A DNA stretch of 14,845 bases from Deinococcus marmoris DSM 12784 (GCF_000701405.1 NZ_JNIV01000101.1:1-14845), one strand, 5' to 3'. Counted from the stretch's first letter, positions 7,255 through 14,845 are shown. The notes: a model not told the origin generated them from the letters alone. Made by a program: numbers and translations.

Positions 7255-7287
7255 GCTGCTGGGCGCAAATGCGGGCGGCTCCAGCAC

Positions 7288-8535
7288 TTACCAGCTGACT
7301 TCGGGATCGCCCAGCTCGGCCCCCAGATCGCGGGGCAACTGAATCCAGAAGACCGAGCCCTGGCCCAGCACACTCTCGGCCCAGATCCGGCCCCCAGAGC
7401 GCTCGACGATCCGCCGGGCCAGCGCCAGCCCCAGCCCCTGACCCTCGAAGTCCCGGTCGCTGTGCAGCCGCTGAAACAGGCCAAAGAGCCGCCCGCTCTG
7501 CCCGGGGTCAAAACCCACGCCATCGTCGCGGACGCTGAACAGGAACCCATCCTCCTGCTCCTGCACGCCCACATGAATCCGGGCCTCGGAGCAGGGGCGG
7601 GTGAATTTGACCGCGTTCGAGAGCAGGTTGCCAAAGACCATCTGCAGGCTCAGCGGGTCGGCCTGAAGGGTCGGCAGCGGGTCATGGGTGATCTGCAACT
7701 GCCGGCTGTGCCGCTCTGGCCCCAGATCGAGTACAAACTGATCGACCAGCCGGTTCAGATCCACGGCCTGATGACGGCCGAGCGGTTGACCGCTCTGGAA
7801 AAAGCGGGTCAGCGACCCCATCAACGCGTTCATGTGCGAGGCCGCCCGCAGCAGATTCTCCAGGAGCCGGGCGCTTCTCTCATCGGGCGTCTGGAGGGTC
7901 TGGCCCAGCAGCCTGGCAAAATCGCCGACTTGCCGCATGGGAGCGCTCAGGTCGTGTGTCATGGACTGCAGGAAGGTCTGCAGTTCCTCGCTGAGCTGCT
8001 GGGCCTGCCGGGTGCGCCGCTCGGTCTCGCGTTGCGCGGTCTTCAGTTGCGTGATGTCGGTCAGCGTCAGGCGGGCCAGGGAAGCTGGCTGCCCAGCGGA
8101 GCCGGAACCAGCCAGTCCCGTACACTCCAGGAGCGCGTCCCAGTGGCGGCCACCGAGGTCAAGCATCCTCACTTCCATCCGGGAGCGTTCGGTGTCACCT
8201 CCGGGCAGAAGAGCGGCGTGCAACAGTTCTGAGAAGGCGGCGCGCTGGCCGTTCCCGACAAAGAGCGCGAACGGCCGCCCCACCAGGGCTCCACAGTCGG
8301 CTCCCAGATGCAGACACCCGGTCTGGTTGATCTCCTGGATCAGGCCGCCCTGGTCACACACCACGTAGCCCACGGGCGCGAACTCGAACAGGTCGGCGTA
8401 GCGGTTGCGGGCCTGCTCCAGCTCCAGGTTGATCTGGCGCAGCTCCTCGTTCTGCTGTTCGAGCTCCACCTGGTGAACGTGGAGTTCGTGTTCCTGCTGC
8501 TTATAGCGCTGCTGAAGGTCATTGAACGTCGTCAT
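7288..8535 (-). CDS. PAS-domain histidine kinase
   Basis: This 415-aa cytoplasmic protein starts with a signalling helix (about 10-45, VELEQQNEELRQ), then a PAS domain (about 46-165), a second helix, a HisKA dimerisation domain with phospho-acceptor H194 in MTHDLSAP, and a HATPase_c domain: N box NLLSNAVKFT (303-312), G1 DDGVGFD (337-343), F box LFGLFQRLH and G2 GQGLGLALARRI. All boxes are intact. It autophosphorylates on His and should pass the phosphate to a response regulator, but none is encoded nearby. No membrane segments are seen, so the PAS domain probably senses an internal signal. The ATG at 8535 has AGGAG 5 nt upstream, and a TATACT promoter candidate lies farther up. Helix and PAS align without gaps to the PAS-GGDEF-EAL protein. 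Confidence 0.93.
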   Translation of the reverse strand: MTTFNDLQQRYKQQEHELHVHQVELEQQNEELRQINLELEQARNRYADLFEFAPVGYVVCDQGGLIQEINQTGCLHLGADCGALVGRPFALFVGNGQRAAFSELLHAALLPGGDTERSRMEVRMLDLGGRHWDALLECTGLAGSGSAGQPASLARLTLTDITQLKTAQRETERRTRQAQQLSEELQTFLQSMTHDLSAPMRQVGDFARLLGQTLQTPDERSARLLENLLRAASHMNALMGSLTRFFQSGQPLGRHQAVDLNRLVDQFVLDLGPERHSRQLQITHDPLPTLQADPLSLQMVFGNLLSNAVKFTRPCSEARIHVGVQEQEDGFLFSVRDDGVGFDPGQSGRLFGLFQRLHSDRDFEGQGLGLALARRIVERSGGRIWAESVLGQGSVFWIQLPRDLGAELGDPEVSW

Positions 8536-8540
8536 GGTGG

Positions 8541-8545
8541 CTCCT
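8541..8545 (-). promoter_or_regulatory. Shine-Dalgarno AGGAG of the PAS histidine kinase
   Basis: AGGAG is followed by CCACC and the ATG at 8535. It fixes the start and shows that this gene, unlike several neighbours, is made from a transcript with a leader. Confidence 0.7.
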
Positions 8546-8661
8546 GAACCGGTCGATTAGCAGGCAGTGCCAGTCAGGCAGGGCCAGTTGAGGGGGACGA
8601 CGATCCACTGCGACGAATCCAACACAGGTCAAATGTGAGCTTGGCTGAACCTGGATGACTA

Positions 8662-8688
8662 AGTATAGGTCTGATGAAGATTTCAGAC
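8662..8688 (-). promoter_or_regulatory. Candidate promoter with overlapping inverted repeat for the PAS kinase gene
   Basis: On the minus strand TATACT (8662-8667) fits a -10 box about 125 nt before the ATG at 8535. Directly upstream is a perfect inverted repeat GTCTGA-N8-TCAGAC (8669-8688), lying between the -10 and where a -35 would be; no -35 consensus is present. The layout suggests an operator for a dimeric regulator. Promoter function is inferred. Confidence 0.4.
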
Positions 8689-8794
8689 TGTGAGGGTGGC
8701 AAGGCACACGGGGTTTCGGTGCCCTCCAGAGCGGGGCACAGTGATCGGGGTCCTCAGCCCCTCTCCGGGCAGGCTGGCCCCAGCGGCCCGCAGC

Positions 8795-11515
8795 TCAGCT
8801 GACCTGCTCACCCGGCGACGGCTCATGAGCTTTGATCAGGTCGATGTTGGTGAAGGCCACGACCACCCCACCGATGTAATTGTCGGCCGTCCGGTAAGCA
8901 CTCACGCGCATCAGATACCACTGGTCCCGCCCGGTCTGCTCGGCATTCTCCCTGGGATGGGCACCGAGCGTCTGAACCTGCACCTCGAAGGGTTCCAGCG
9001 TCTTGAGAACGCGGGCGATGTCCTGGAGCAGGTGGCCGTAGCGCAGGTTGACGTAAAAATCGGTAATCGGCCGCCCCAGATCCGCCGGCGTCAACGGGAT
9101 GATGGCGCTGATGAACGGCGTGAAGCGCCGGATTTTCAGGTCGTTGTCCAGAAAGACGGTGGCCGTTCCTGCCCCCTCCAGCAGGTTATTGGTGTCGTCG
9201 TTGGCCTGGGCCAGGTTGCGGATCACCACCTGATGCTCGGCGTTGATGGTGCTCAACTCCTCGTTGAGCGACTGGAGTTCTTCTTTCGAGGTCATCAGTT
9301 CCTCGTTGCTGCTCTGGAGTTCCTCGTTGGTGCTTTGAAGCTCCTCGTTGGTGCTCCGCACTTCCTCCAGGGTGATCGCCATCTCCTCACCCGTGGCTTG
9401 CAGGATTTCCCGGCTGTGGTGCAGTTCCTGCTCCAGCGCCACCACTTGGTCGGTCTTTTCGGGAGAGGCCAGACCAGCAGTTTCAGGGATATCCAGCCGC
9501 TCCTGAAAGGCGATCATGACCAGTCCAGACTCTGGCCCAGGCAGTGGGGTCACGATCAGATCCAGCGTCTGGGAGGAGCCCTCGACGTCCACCTGCAGGC
9601 CGCTGCGCACCACCTTGCGGCCTGTACTCAGGGCCTGACGCACGGCGGTGGGCACCTCGTAGCGCAGCTCCCCCCGGGCCATCTCGAACACGTTGTTCAG
9701 ACCCCGTCCGGGTGACAGTTCCAGGTAGCGGGCAGTGCGGCCATGGACGAAGCGCACCTCACCCTGCCCGTTGACCACCACCGCCGGCGGCGCATAGTCG
9801 GCCAGCAGCGCCTTCTGGGCCTGCTGGGCCAGTTCCACGCTGCGGCTGCTCTCTGGCCTGGAGGGCCGCCCTGACCGGCCTCCGGCCGCCTGACCCGGCC
9901 CAGCGGCTACGGGCGTGTGACGCATCGGCGGCAGCTCGGCCACCCCCTCCTCGCGCTGATAGATCTTCCAGCGCTGGTCAAGCGTCTGGAAGTGATCCCG
10001 CTGGGCGCCGACCGTCTCGCTGGCCCCCAGGAACAGCAGGCCCCGGGGCCGCAGTGCGTAGCGGAACAGCGCCAGGATCTGGCCTTGCAGCTCAGTGTTC
10101 ACGTAGATCAGCATGTTGCGGCAGCACAGCAGATCCAGGCGCGTGAAGGGCGGATCGCCGAAAGTGGAATGGGGGGCAAAAACCACGCTCTCGCGGATAT
10201 CGGCCCGCACCTGATAGCGGTCGCCCTTGACGAAGAAATACCGGCTGAGGCGTTCGGGCGAGATGAGGTAAGCGATGTCTTTGGAGTACAGCCCCTGGCG
10301 CGCCCGGTCGATGGCCACCTGGTCGATGTCGGTGGCGAAGATCTGCATCTTGACCGCGTGATCCGCGCTGATCTCCCCGAGCAGTTCATGCAGCACGATG
10401 GCCACCGAGTAGGCTTCCTCGCCCGTCGAGCAGGCGGCCACCCAGACCCGCAGGGTGTCCTGCTGCTGGGTGTTGGCCTGGAGGTAGGCGCGCAGATGCT
10501 CTTTCAGGGCCTCGTAGGCCTGCGCATCGCGGAAGAAACTGGTGACATTGATGGTGAAGTCCTGAAACAGTGCCTCGGTCTCGTTGGGCACCTCTTCGAG
10601 CAGCTTGAGGTACTGGGACACGTCCTGCACGCGCCAGTCCAGCATCCGGCGCTCGATCCGGCGAATCAGGGTGGCGCGCTTGTAGCGGCTGAAATCGTGG
10701 CCCGTGCGGCCCTGGACCAGGCGCAGGATCTTGTGCAGGGGCGAGCCTTCCGGGTCGCCGTCCGTGATCAGGGCCACAGAGTCGACCGTCTGGGTCAGAC
10801 CGGTCAGGCTCAGCAGCCGCGCCGCGAGGTCGTCGGCGGGCAGCACGCCATCGGCGAGATGGGTGGCGGCGGCGCTGCTGGGCATGGAGGCGTATTCAGC
10901 CGTGTCCGGATCCTGCACCAGCACCCGGCCGCCCCGCTGCTTGATGGCCTGGATGCCCCGCGTCCCGTCGCTGCCCATGCCCGACAGCACGATCCCCACC
11001 GTGCGCTCGCCCTGATCGGCGGCCAGCGCTTCAAAGAACGTGTCGATCACCTTTCCCCTGGCGGCCGCCGGGTCTTCCAGGCGCAGAACGCCGTCCTGGA
11101 CGGACAGGCTGTGGCCAGGGGGAATGACATGCACCTGGTCGGCCTGGAGGGCCATGCCGTCCTCGATCTGGACGACGGGCAGGCTGGTACAGCGCCTGAG
11201 AATGTCCGGCATCAACCCCCGGTGGTGGGGATCGAGGTGCGGCACCACCACGAAGGCCAGGCCCGTGATCGGTGGTACCCCCAGAAAGAAGCGTTCATAG
11301 GCGTTGAGTGCGCCCGCCGACCCCCCGATGGCCACCACGGCAATGGGCGGCGTCCGGGGACTGGCCAGATCGCCTGACAGAGTGTCCAGGCTGGCGGGTA
11401 GCGTTTCCAGTTGGGCATGTTCGTCGGGCATAAAAAGCTCCAGGGGAAGGGCGGAAACAGGGGCGTCGTCAGTGCAGTCAACTTTGAAGCTCAGCTTCTC
11501 GCCCACCAGCGACAC
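8795..11515 (-). CDS. CheB-CheR-PAS fusion (methylesterase/methyltransferase hybrid without kinase)
   Basis: This 906-aa protein has a CheB methylesterase domain (about 58-240; S66 in GGSAGA, H93 in VVPHLDP, D183 in GMGSDGTRG), a CheR methyltransferase (about 255-525; INVTSFFRD, SAM loop ACSTGEEAYS 361-370, FATDID, CCRNMLIYV), a PAS-like domain (about 565-675), a long coiled coil (about 685-775) with five NEEL-type heptads, and a final PAS domain (about 776-895). Related CheB-CheR-PAS proteins often continue into a histidine kinase; this one ends after PAS. The opposing activities would add and remove methyl groups on a receptor not encoded here. GTG 11515 lies 5 bp after the stop of the GAF kinase gene, which suggests an operon, but it has a poor Shine-Dalgarno. 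ATG 11431 (residue 29), with GGAG 6 nt upstream, is a strong alternative start that leaves all domains whole. Confidence 0.93.
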   Translation of the reverse strand: MSLVGEKLSFKVDCTDDAPVSALPLELFMPDEHAQLETLPASLDTLSGDLASPRTPPIAVVAIGGSAGALNAYERFFLGVPPITGLAFVVVPHLDPHHRGLMPDILRRCTSLPVVQIEDGMALQADQVHVIPPGHSLSVQDGVLRLEDPAAARGKVIDTFFEALAADQGERTVGIVLSGMGSDGTRGIQAIKQRGGRVLVQDPDTAEYASMPSSAAATHLADGVLPADDLAARLLSLTGLTQTVDSVALITDGDPEGSPLHKILRLVQGRTGHDFSRYKRATLIRRIERRMLDWRVQDVSQYLKLLEEVPNETEALFQDFTINVTSFFRDAQAYEALKEHLRAYLQANTQQQDTLRVWVAACSTGEEAYSVAIVLHELLGEISADHAVKMQIFATDIDQVAIDRARQGLYSKDIAYLISPERLSRYFFVKGDRYQVRADIRESVVFAPHSTFGDPPFTRLDLLCCRNMLIYVNTELQGQILALFRYALRPRGLLFLGASETVGAQRDHFQTLDQRWKIYQREEGVAELPPMRHTPVAAGPGQAAGGRSGRPSRPESSRSVELAQQAQKALLADYAPPAVVVNGQGEVRFVHGRTARYLELSPGRGLNNVFEMARGELRYEVPTAVRQALSTGRKVVRSGLQVDVEGSSQTLDLIVTPLPGPESGLVMIAFQERLDIPETAGLASPEKTDQVVALEQELHHSREILQATGEEMAITLEEVRSTNEELQSTNEELQSSNEELMTSKEELQSLNEELSTINAEHQVVIRNLAQANDDTNNLLEGAGTATVFLDNDLKIRRFTPFISAIIPLTPADLGRPITDFYVNLRYGHLLQDIARVLKTLEPFEVQVQTLGAHPRENAEQTGRDQWYLMRVSAYRTADNYIGGVVVAFTNIDLIKAHEPSPGEQVS
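9245..9349 (-). repeat. Five 21-bp coding repeats for NEEL coiled-coil heptads
   Basis: Residues 723-757 of the CheB-CheR-PAS protein are five 7-residue units that begin NEEL, NEEL, NEEL, KEEL and NEEL, encoded by near-identical 21-bp units. They form part of the signalling helix between the two PAS domains. The register is kept in every copy, so this is a coding repeat, not a CRISPR or mobile repeat. Confidence 0.85.
11438..11441 (-). promoter_or_regulatory. Shine-Dalgarno supporting an alternative start of the CheB-CheR-PAS gene
   Basis: GGAG lies 6 nt before ATG 11431, in frame with the long reading frame. The upstream GTG at 11515 has no such site. The true start could be 11431, giving 878 aa and an 89-bp gap after the kinase gene. 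Confidence 0.45.
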
Positions 11516-11520
11516 ATCGC

Positions 11521-14391
11521 TTAATCTAAACTACGCAAAATCGGTACAAGTCCAGTTCCCCGTTTCGGCAGGCTGAACCCGAAGGTCGCGCCTTCGCCCA
11601 CGTGGCCTTCGGCGAACACCTGACCGCCGTGCTTCAGGATCAGGCGCCGGACGCTCGCCAGCCCCACCCCCGTCCCGGTTGCTTCCTGGACACTGTGCAG
11701 CCGCTGGAACATGTTGAACAGCCGGTCCTGGTAGCGCGGATCAAATCCCAGGCCGTTGTCCTGCACGAACACCCCCCATGCATTTCCCTGATCCTCCGCC
11801 CACACCTTGATGACGGCGGGATCACGGGTGCGGGTGAACTTCAGGGCGTTCTCGGTCAGCTGGGTCATCACCTGGGTCAGGGCCTCCCGGTCCCCCCACA
11901 CCGGCGGCATGGACGCCATCTCCCAGCGGATCTCCCGGGTCAGCAGGTCTGGCAACAGGCGCTCCTGGAGCTGCGCCATGATGGCGTTGAGGTCGACCTT
12001 CGTCAGCCGCAGGGGTTGCTGCGACGCCCGTGACAGGTCGAGCAGGGCGTCGATCAGGGCGTTCATCTGTGTTCCGGCCTGCTCCACCACGTCCATGTAG
12101 CGGGCACTGCGCTCGTCGAGCTTGCCGTCCAGTGAACTCCGGGCCAGCCGCAGGAAGCCGATCATGTGCCGCACCGGGGTGCGCAGGTCGTGCGAAATCG
12201 AATATGAGAAGGCCTCGAGGTCTTCGTTGGCGACCGAGAGTTCCTGGGTGCGGGCATCGAGCGCGTCTCGCTGGGCGGTCACCGTCCGGGTCTGCCGGGC
12301 CCGGTCGAGCGCCAGGTCCAGACTGCGGCCCACCGCCCGGAAGATCCCCCTGTCGCGCTCCGTCCAGGTGGCCCGTGTCCGTGACCCGATGATCATCACG
12401 CTCTGCATCTCGTCACGCTGAACGAGGGGATATCCAGCGACCGCTTGCAGGTGCGCCGACTCCTCGATCCACTGGGCTGTGGCGTCCCAGTGGTCGATGA
12501 ACGCGGCGGTATGTTCCCGGAGGATCAGCGCGAGGTTCGACTGTCTGAGGGGGAAGCCTGCCTGCAAGCGGGAGAGCAGTGCTGGATCGAACCGGGCGTT
12601 CCAGGCCACGGCCTGGAACAGGTCGAGGTCGGCCTCGCGTTCGAGGTAGACGGCGTCGACACCACAGGTGTCCGCAAGCAGGGTAATGGCCCGCTGTACC
12701 AGGGACTGAACATCGGTCTCGCTGCGCACCTCCTCGGTGAACCGGGTAAAGGCCTCCAGCGCGGCCCGTTCCTCATCGAGCTGCCGGGTCTGCGCCGCAC
12801 GCTCCAACGCCAGTTCAAGGCTTTGCACAGCCGTTTCCAGCAGCACCCGGTCCACGCTCGACCAGGCCCGCTGCTGGAACAGGGCGAACGCCATCACCCC
12901 GAGCGGTGTGTTCCCCACCCGCATGGGCAGCGTGGCGGTCGCTCCGATGTGCCCCACGACCGGGGCGAGTTGATCGGTATCCTGGGCGTACACATCCTGG
13001 AAATACGGTTGCCCGCTGGTCCAGGGGATCAGCAGGTTGGTGGTCTCGGCGTAGGGCAGGCCGGCGTCGATGGCGGCCTGCAACTCAGGTGAGTGCAGCG
13101 TGCCGTGCTGAACCCGGTTGTGCCAGCGCTCGCCTTCAGGCTCGTAGTACAGGGCAGCCCCGTCGCTGAGCATCGACATCACCACCTCCTGGGCGCGCCG
13201 GATCAGCAGGAGGGGATCGGTGGTGAGCGCCAGGTCCCGCGTCAACTCCGCGAATGTCTCGAGGGCCCGGGTCCGGGCCAGGAGTTCGGCGTTCTGGAGC
13301 ATCAGTTGCCGGGCGGTCTCGGTACGTTCCAGCGCCAGATTCAGGCCCCGTCCGACTGCCCGCACCAGCCCCCGGTCGGCCTCGCTCCAACGCTGGGTGT
13401 CCCGGAGACCGACGGACAGCATCCAGTGCAGTTCACCGTTGACCAGGAGCGGATAGTTGGCGGCGGCCCCGTACTCCTCGCTCAGCGCCACGCCCTCCCG
13501 CGCTGCCTCCCAGACGTCGGTGAACACCGGTTGCCGGGTCTGGAGAGCCTGCGCGAACATCGGCGTTTGCGCCGGGAGTCCGTCGGCGATCATGGCGGCC
13601 AGATCAGGGCGCATGTCGTCACTCCAGACCCGCGCTTTCCACAGGCCATCTTCCTCCTCGTAGTACGCGGCGGTGATCCCTGGAAAGCGGCCCTGGAGGA
13701 CCGTGATGGCCTGCCGGATCAGCGTGAAGAGGTCCGTTTCGCTGCCGACCGCTGTGGTGAAGGCCATGAAGGTTTCCTGCGTCTGAGCGTCTTCGAGGAT
13801 CGTGCGGGTGCGTTCTTCCAGATGCCGCTCCAGCAGGTGAAGACTGTCGGCCCGGCCCAGGGCGACGGCGCCCTGGGAAGCCAGGGTCCGCAGGAACCGG
13901 CGCTCCTGGGGCGTGAAGGTGTGCGGTTCCCGGAAGTCCAGCACCAGGCTCCCGAGGGGTCGCCCATCGAGGAACATCGGCAGGACGGCGGTGGCGACTG
14001 CCGCGCCCGCGCCAGTCCGGGCTTCGAGGTCTGGGTAGACGACCTTGAGTTCGCCGGCGTGCTCGAAGTAGAGCGCCTCGCGGGTTCGCAGCACGTCTGC
14101 GGCCGGTCCGTGGTCCTCGACCAACCCGTCCTGCCAGAGCGTCTTGACGCCCGGAACGTAGCCCTGGTGCGCCGCCATCCGCAGGTGGCGCCCGGCCGCC
14201 TCGTCCACCAGCAGCACCGCGCCGGCGACCGCACCCAGGGCTTGCAAGGCGGGGGCGAGCACCACGTCCAGCACCTCGGCCTGGGTTCTTGCCGCTGCAA
14301 GTGCCTCCGTGACGTCCTGAAGATGTTCGGCCAGAGATGGAGAAGGAGAGGCCTCAAGAGGATCGAAGGAGGCGTCAGCCGGCGAAGTCAT
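11521..14391 (-). CDS. Histidine kinase with four tandem GAF domains
   Basis: This 956-aa soluble kinase has GAF-like domains at about 40-185, 210-355, 375-530 and 545-695, a HisKA domain (about 725-795; H734 in SHDLRTP) and a HATPase_c domain (about 835-945; QLTENALKFT, DNGLGFD, LFNMFQRLH, GTGVGLASVRRLI). Units 2-4 share openings such as SETDLFTLIRQAITVL and SETDVQSLVQRAITLL, and closings such as DRGLVRAVGRGLNLALER and DRGIFRAVGRSLDLALDR, so they arose by internal duplication. No Cys in the GAF units fits a bilin site that I can recognise, and the ligands are unknown. No receiver domain or membrane segment is present. The ATG at 14391 follows TAGGGTGAAGC, which could serve as a -10 box or as a Shine-Dalgarno. 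The stop is 5 bp before the next gene's GTG, so both are probably cotranscribed. Confidence 0.93.
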   Translation of the reverse strand: MTSPADASFDPLEASPSPSLAEHLQDVTEALAAARTQAEVLDVVLAPALQALGAVAGAVLLVDEAAGRHLRMAAHQGYVPGVKTLWQDGLVEDHGPAADVLRTREALYFEHAGELKVVYPDLEARTGAGAAVATAVLPMFLDGRPLGSLVLDFREPHTFTPQERRFLRTLASQGAVALGRADSLHLLERHLEERTRTILEDAQTQETFMAFTTAVGSETDLFTLIRQAITVLQGRFPGITAAYYEEEDGLWKARVWSDDMRPDLAAMIADGLPAQTPMFAQALQTRQPVFTDVWEAAREGVALSEEYGAAANYPLLVNGELHWMLSVGLRDTQRWSEADRGLVRAVGRGLNLALERTETARQLMLQNAELLARTRALETFAELTRDLALTTDPLLLIRRAQEVVMSMLSDGAALYYEPEGERWHNRVQHGTLHSPELQAAIDAGLPYAETTNLLIPWTSGQPYFQDVYAQDTDQLAPVVGHIGATATLPMRVGNTPLGVMAFALFQQRAWSSVDRVLLETAVQSLELALERAAQTRQLDEERAALEAFTRFTEEVRSETDVQSLVQRAITLLADTCGVDAVYLEREADLDLFQAVAWNARFDPALLSRLQAGFPLRQSNLALILREHTAAFIDHWDATAQWIEESAHLQAVAGYPLVQRDEMQSVMIIGSRTRATWTERDRGIFRAVGRSLDLALDRARQTRTVTAQRDALDARTQELSVANEDLEAFSYSISHDLRTPVRHMIGFLRLARSSLDGKLDERSARYMDVVEQAGTQMNALIDALLDLSRASQQPLRLTKVDLNAIMAQLQERLLPDLLTREIRWEMASMPPVWGDREALTQVMTQLTENALKFTRTRDPAVIKVWAEDQGNAWGVFVQDNGLGFDPRYQDRLFNMFQRLHSVQEATGTGVGLASVRRLILKHGGQVFAEGHVGEGATFGFSLPKRGTGLVPILRSLD

Positions 14392-14396
14392 GCTTC

Positions 14397-14402
14397 ACCC
14401 TA
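14397..14402 (-). promoter_or_regulatory. TAGGGT box before the GAF kinase start
   Basis: TAGGGT lies 5 nt before ATG 14391 on the minus strand. It fits TANNNT of a leaderless promoter, but the overlapping AGGGTG could equally be a Shine-Dalgarno. The sequence alone does not decide; no -35 is seen. Confidence 0.3.
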
Positions 14403-14732
14403 GCCGTTTTGCTCTGGGTGTGCGGTGGCCGGCTGTGCAGTCGTGCGGAAACAGCTGGCGAATCCAGGTCGCAAGCAATTTGGCAAAGCGCGAAAGCCTC
14501 GTTCCTTTAGGGCGATCACCGTCCAGTCAGTCACAGAGGCGAACAACACTGATCGCCAGGGCGGTCAACACATGCTGGAGACGCGCTTTTTGCAGCCCTC
14601 GACACCGGCAGTTCCTCAGTCCAAAGGCCCGAACCCTCTGTGAAAGGGTGACCTCAATGCCCCAGCCTGAAGGCAGACCCGTCTTTTCCCAAATGTTCGG
14701 GCGCCGTGAACCTTCTGTCAGTGCCCAGGGAC
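14403..14732. other. Divergent intergenic region
   Basis: About 350 bp separate the start of the GAF kinase (-) from the start of the PAS gene (+). Short open frames here have no recognisable product. An 8-bp inverted repeat, GGCGATCA (14511-14518) and TGATCGCC (14550-14557) with 31 nt between, lies near the middle and could be a regulatory site or chance. No RNA gene is recognised. Confidence 0.4.
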
Positions 14733-14738
14733 TAGCCT
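14733..14738 (+). promoter_or_regulatory. Candidate -10 box TAGCCT for leaderless transcript of the right-edge PAS gene
   Basis: TAGCCT fits TANNNT and lies 5 nt before ATG 14744, with no Shine-Dalgarno between. The pattern matches the box before the molybdopterin oxidoreductase. No clear -35 is present. Confidence 0.4.
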
Positions 14739-14743
14739 GCCGT

Positions 14744-14845
14744 ATGTCTCCCCGTGTCCCGCACGCCACCGTGCACCCGTTTGACCGGGTTGAGGACATC
14801 ATGTTCAGCCTTGACGCGAATCAACGCCTGACCTTCGTGAACGCC
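14744..14845 (+). CDS. PAS-domain sensor protein, N-terminal 34 residues (3' end outside window)
   Basis: From ATG 14744 the frame is open to the right edge. The segment RVEDIMFSLDANQRLTFVNA is the start of a PAS domain (the usual 'D..F.LD...R.TFVN' pattern), so this is the N-terminus of a PAS sensor, probably a kinase or diguanylate cyclase; the output domain is not visible. It is divergent from the GAF kinase gene and shares its promoter region. The start is supported by the TAGCCT box 5 nt upstream. Confidence 0.7.
   Translation, partial: MSPRVPHATVHPFDRVEDIMFSLDANQRLTFVNA

Noticed and set aside
7168..7287. 40-residue N-terminal extension of the CheB protein from 7287
   Set aside because: The conserved CheB fold begins at MLPFRLVVIGASAGG; the extension has no conserved feature and covers the tandem repeat and the promoter-like box.
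8703..8723. Hairpin GGCAC...GTGCC as terminator of the CheB-CheR-PAS gene
   Set aside because: The stem is only about 5 bp with a long loop and no T-run follows on the minus strand.
9245..9349. Short regular repeats that could be taken for a CRISPR array
   Set aside because: The units are 21 bp without spacers, in frame, and encode NEEL heptads of a coiled coil.
9917..11377. Plus-strand open frame of 486 codons
   Set aside because: It is antisense to the CheB-CheR domains, which have intact catalytic motifs; no recognisable domain is encoded on the plus strand.
13093..14403. Plus-strand open frame of 436 codons
   Set aside because: It is antisense to the GAF part of the kinase; composition is typical of a shadow frame and no motif is seen.
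14425..14643. Small plus-strand open frame of 72 codons in the divergent gap
   Set aside because: No ribosome binding site, no recognisable motif, and it covers the intergenic region with the inverted repeat.

Overview
The window is high-GC DNA that most resembles a Deinococcus or close relative. The reasons are the composition, a dense set of PAS/GAF sensor proteins, CheB/CheR proteins without flagellar genes, and several start codons that sit 5-6 nt behind a TANNNT-like box, as in the leaderless promoters common in Deinococcus. The genus is an inference, not a match.

Left part (1-2964): the 3' end of an HD-GYP c-di-GMP phosphodiesterase (+), about 500 bp with no recognisable gene, then a complete cytoplasmic molybdopterin/4Fe-4S oxidoreductase on the minus strand.

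Middle left (2965-4099): a gene-poor scar of about 1.1 kb. It holds the 3' half of a tRNA-Arg(ACG), cut at the anticodon loop and followed by its own terminator. A perfect 20-nt direct repeat lies on each side of it. Nearby is the C-terminal remnant of a minimal nucleotidyltransferase (MNT) gene. This looks like an attachment site or junction left by an integrative element; no integrase is visible.

Right part (4100-14845): a signalling block. A PAS-GGDEF-EAL protein (+) converges on four minus-strand genes. In their transcription order these are a 956-aa histidine kinase with four GAF units, a CheB-CheR-PAS fusion, a PAS histidine kinase, and a receiver-less CheB with a zinc-binding tail. A divergent PAS-containing gene (+) starts at 14744 and runs off the edge. 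No chemoreceptor, CheA, CheW or response regulator lies in the window, so the kinases and methylation enzymes must have partners elsewhere.

The block suggests that c-di-GMP turnover (HD-GYP, GGDEF-EAL), phosphorelay (two kinases) and protein methylation/demethylation (CheR, two CheB domains) are wired together. The GGDEF-EAL protein and the PAS kinase share an ungapped helix-PAS module, which supports common input.
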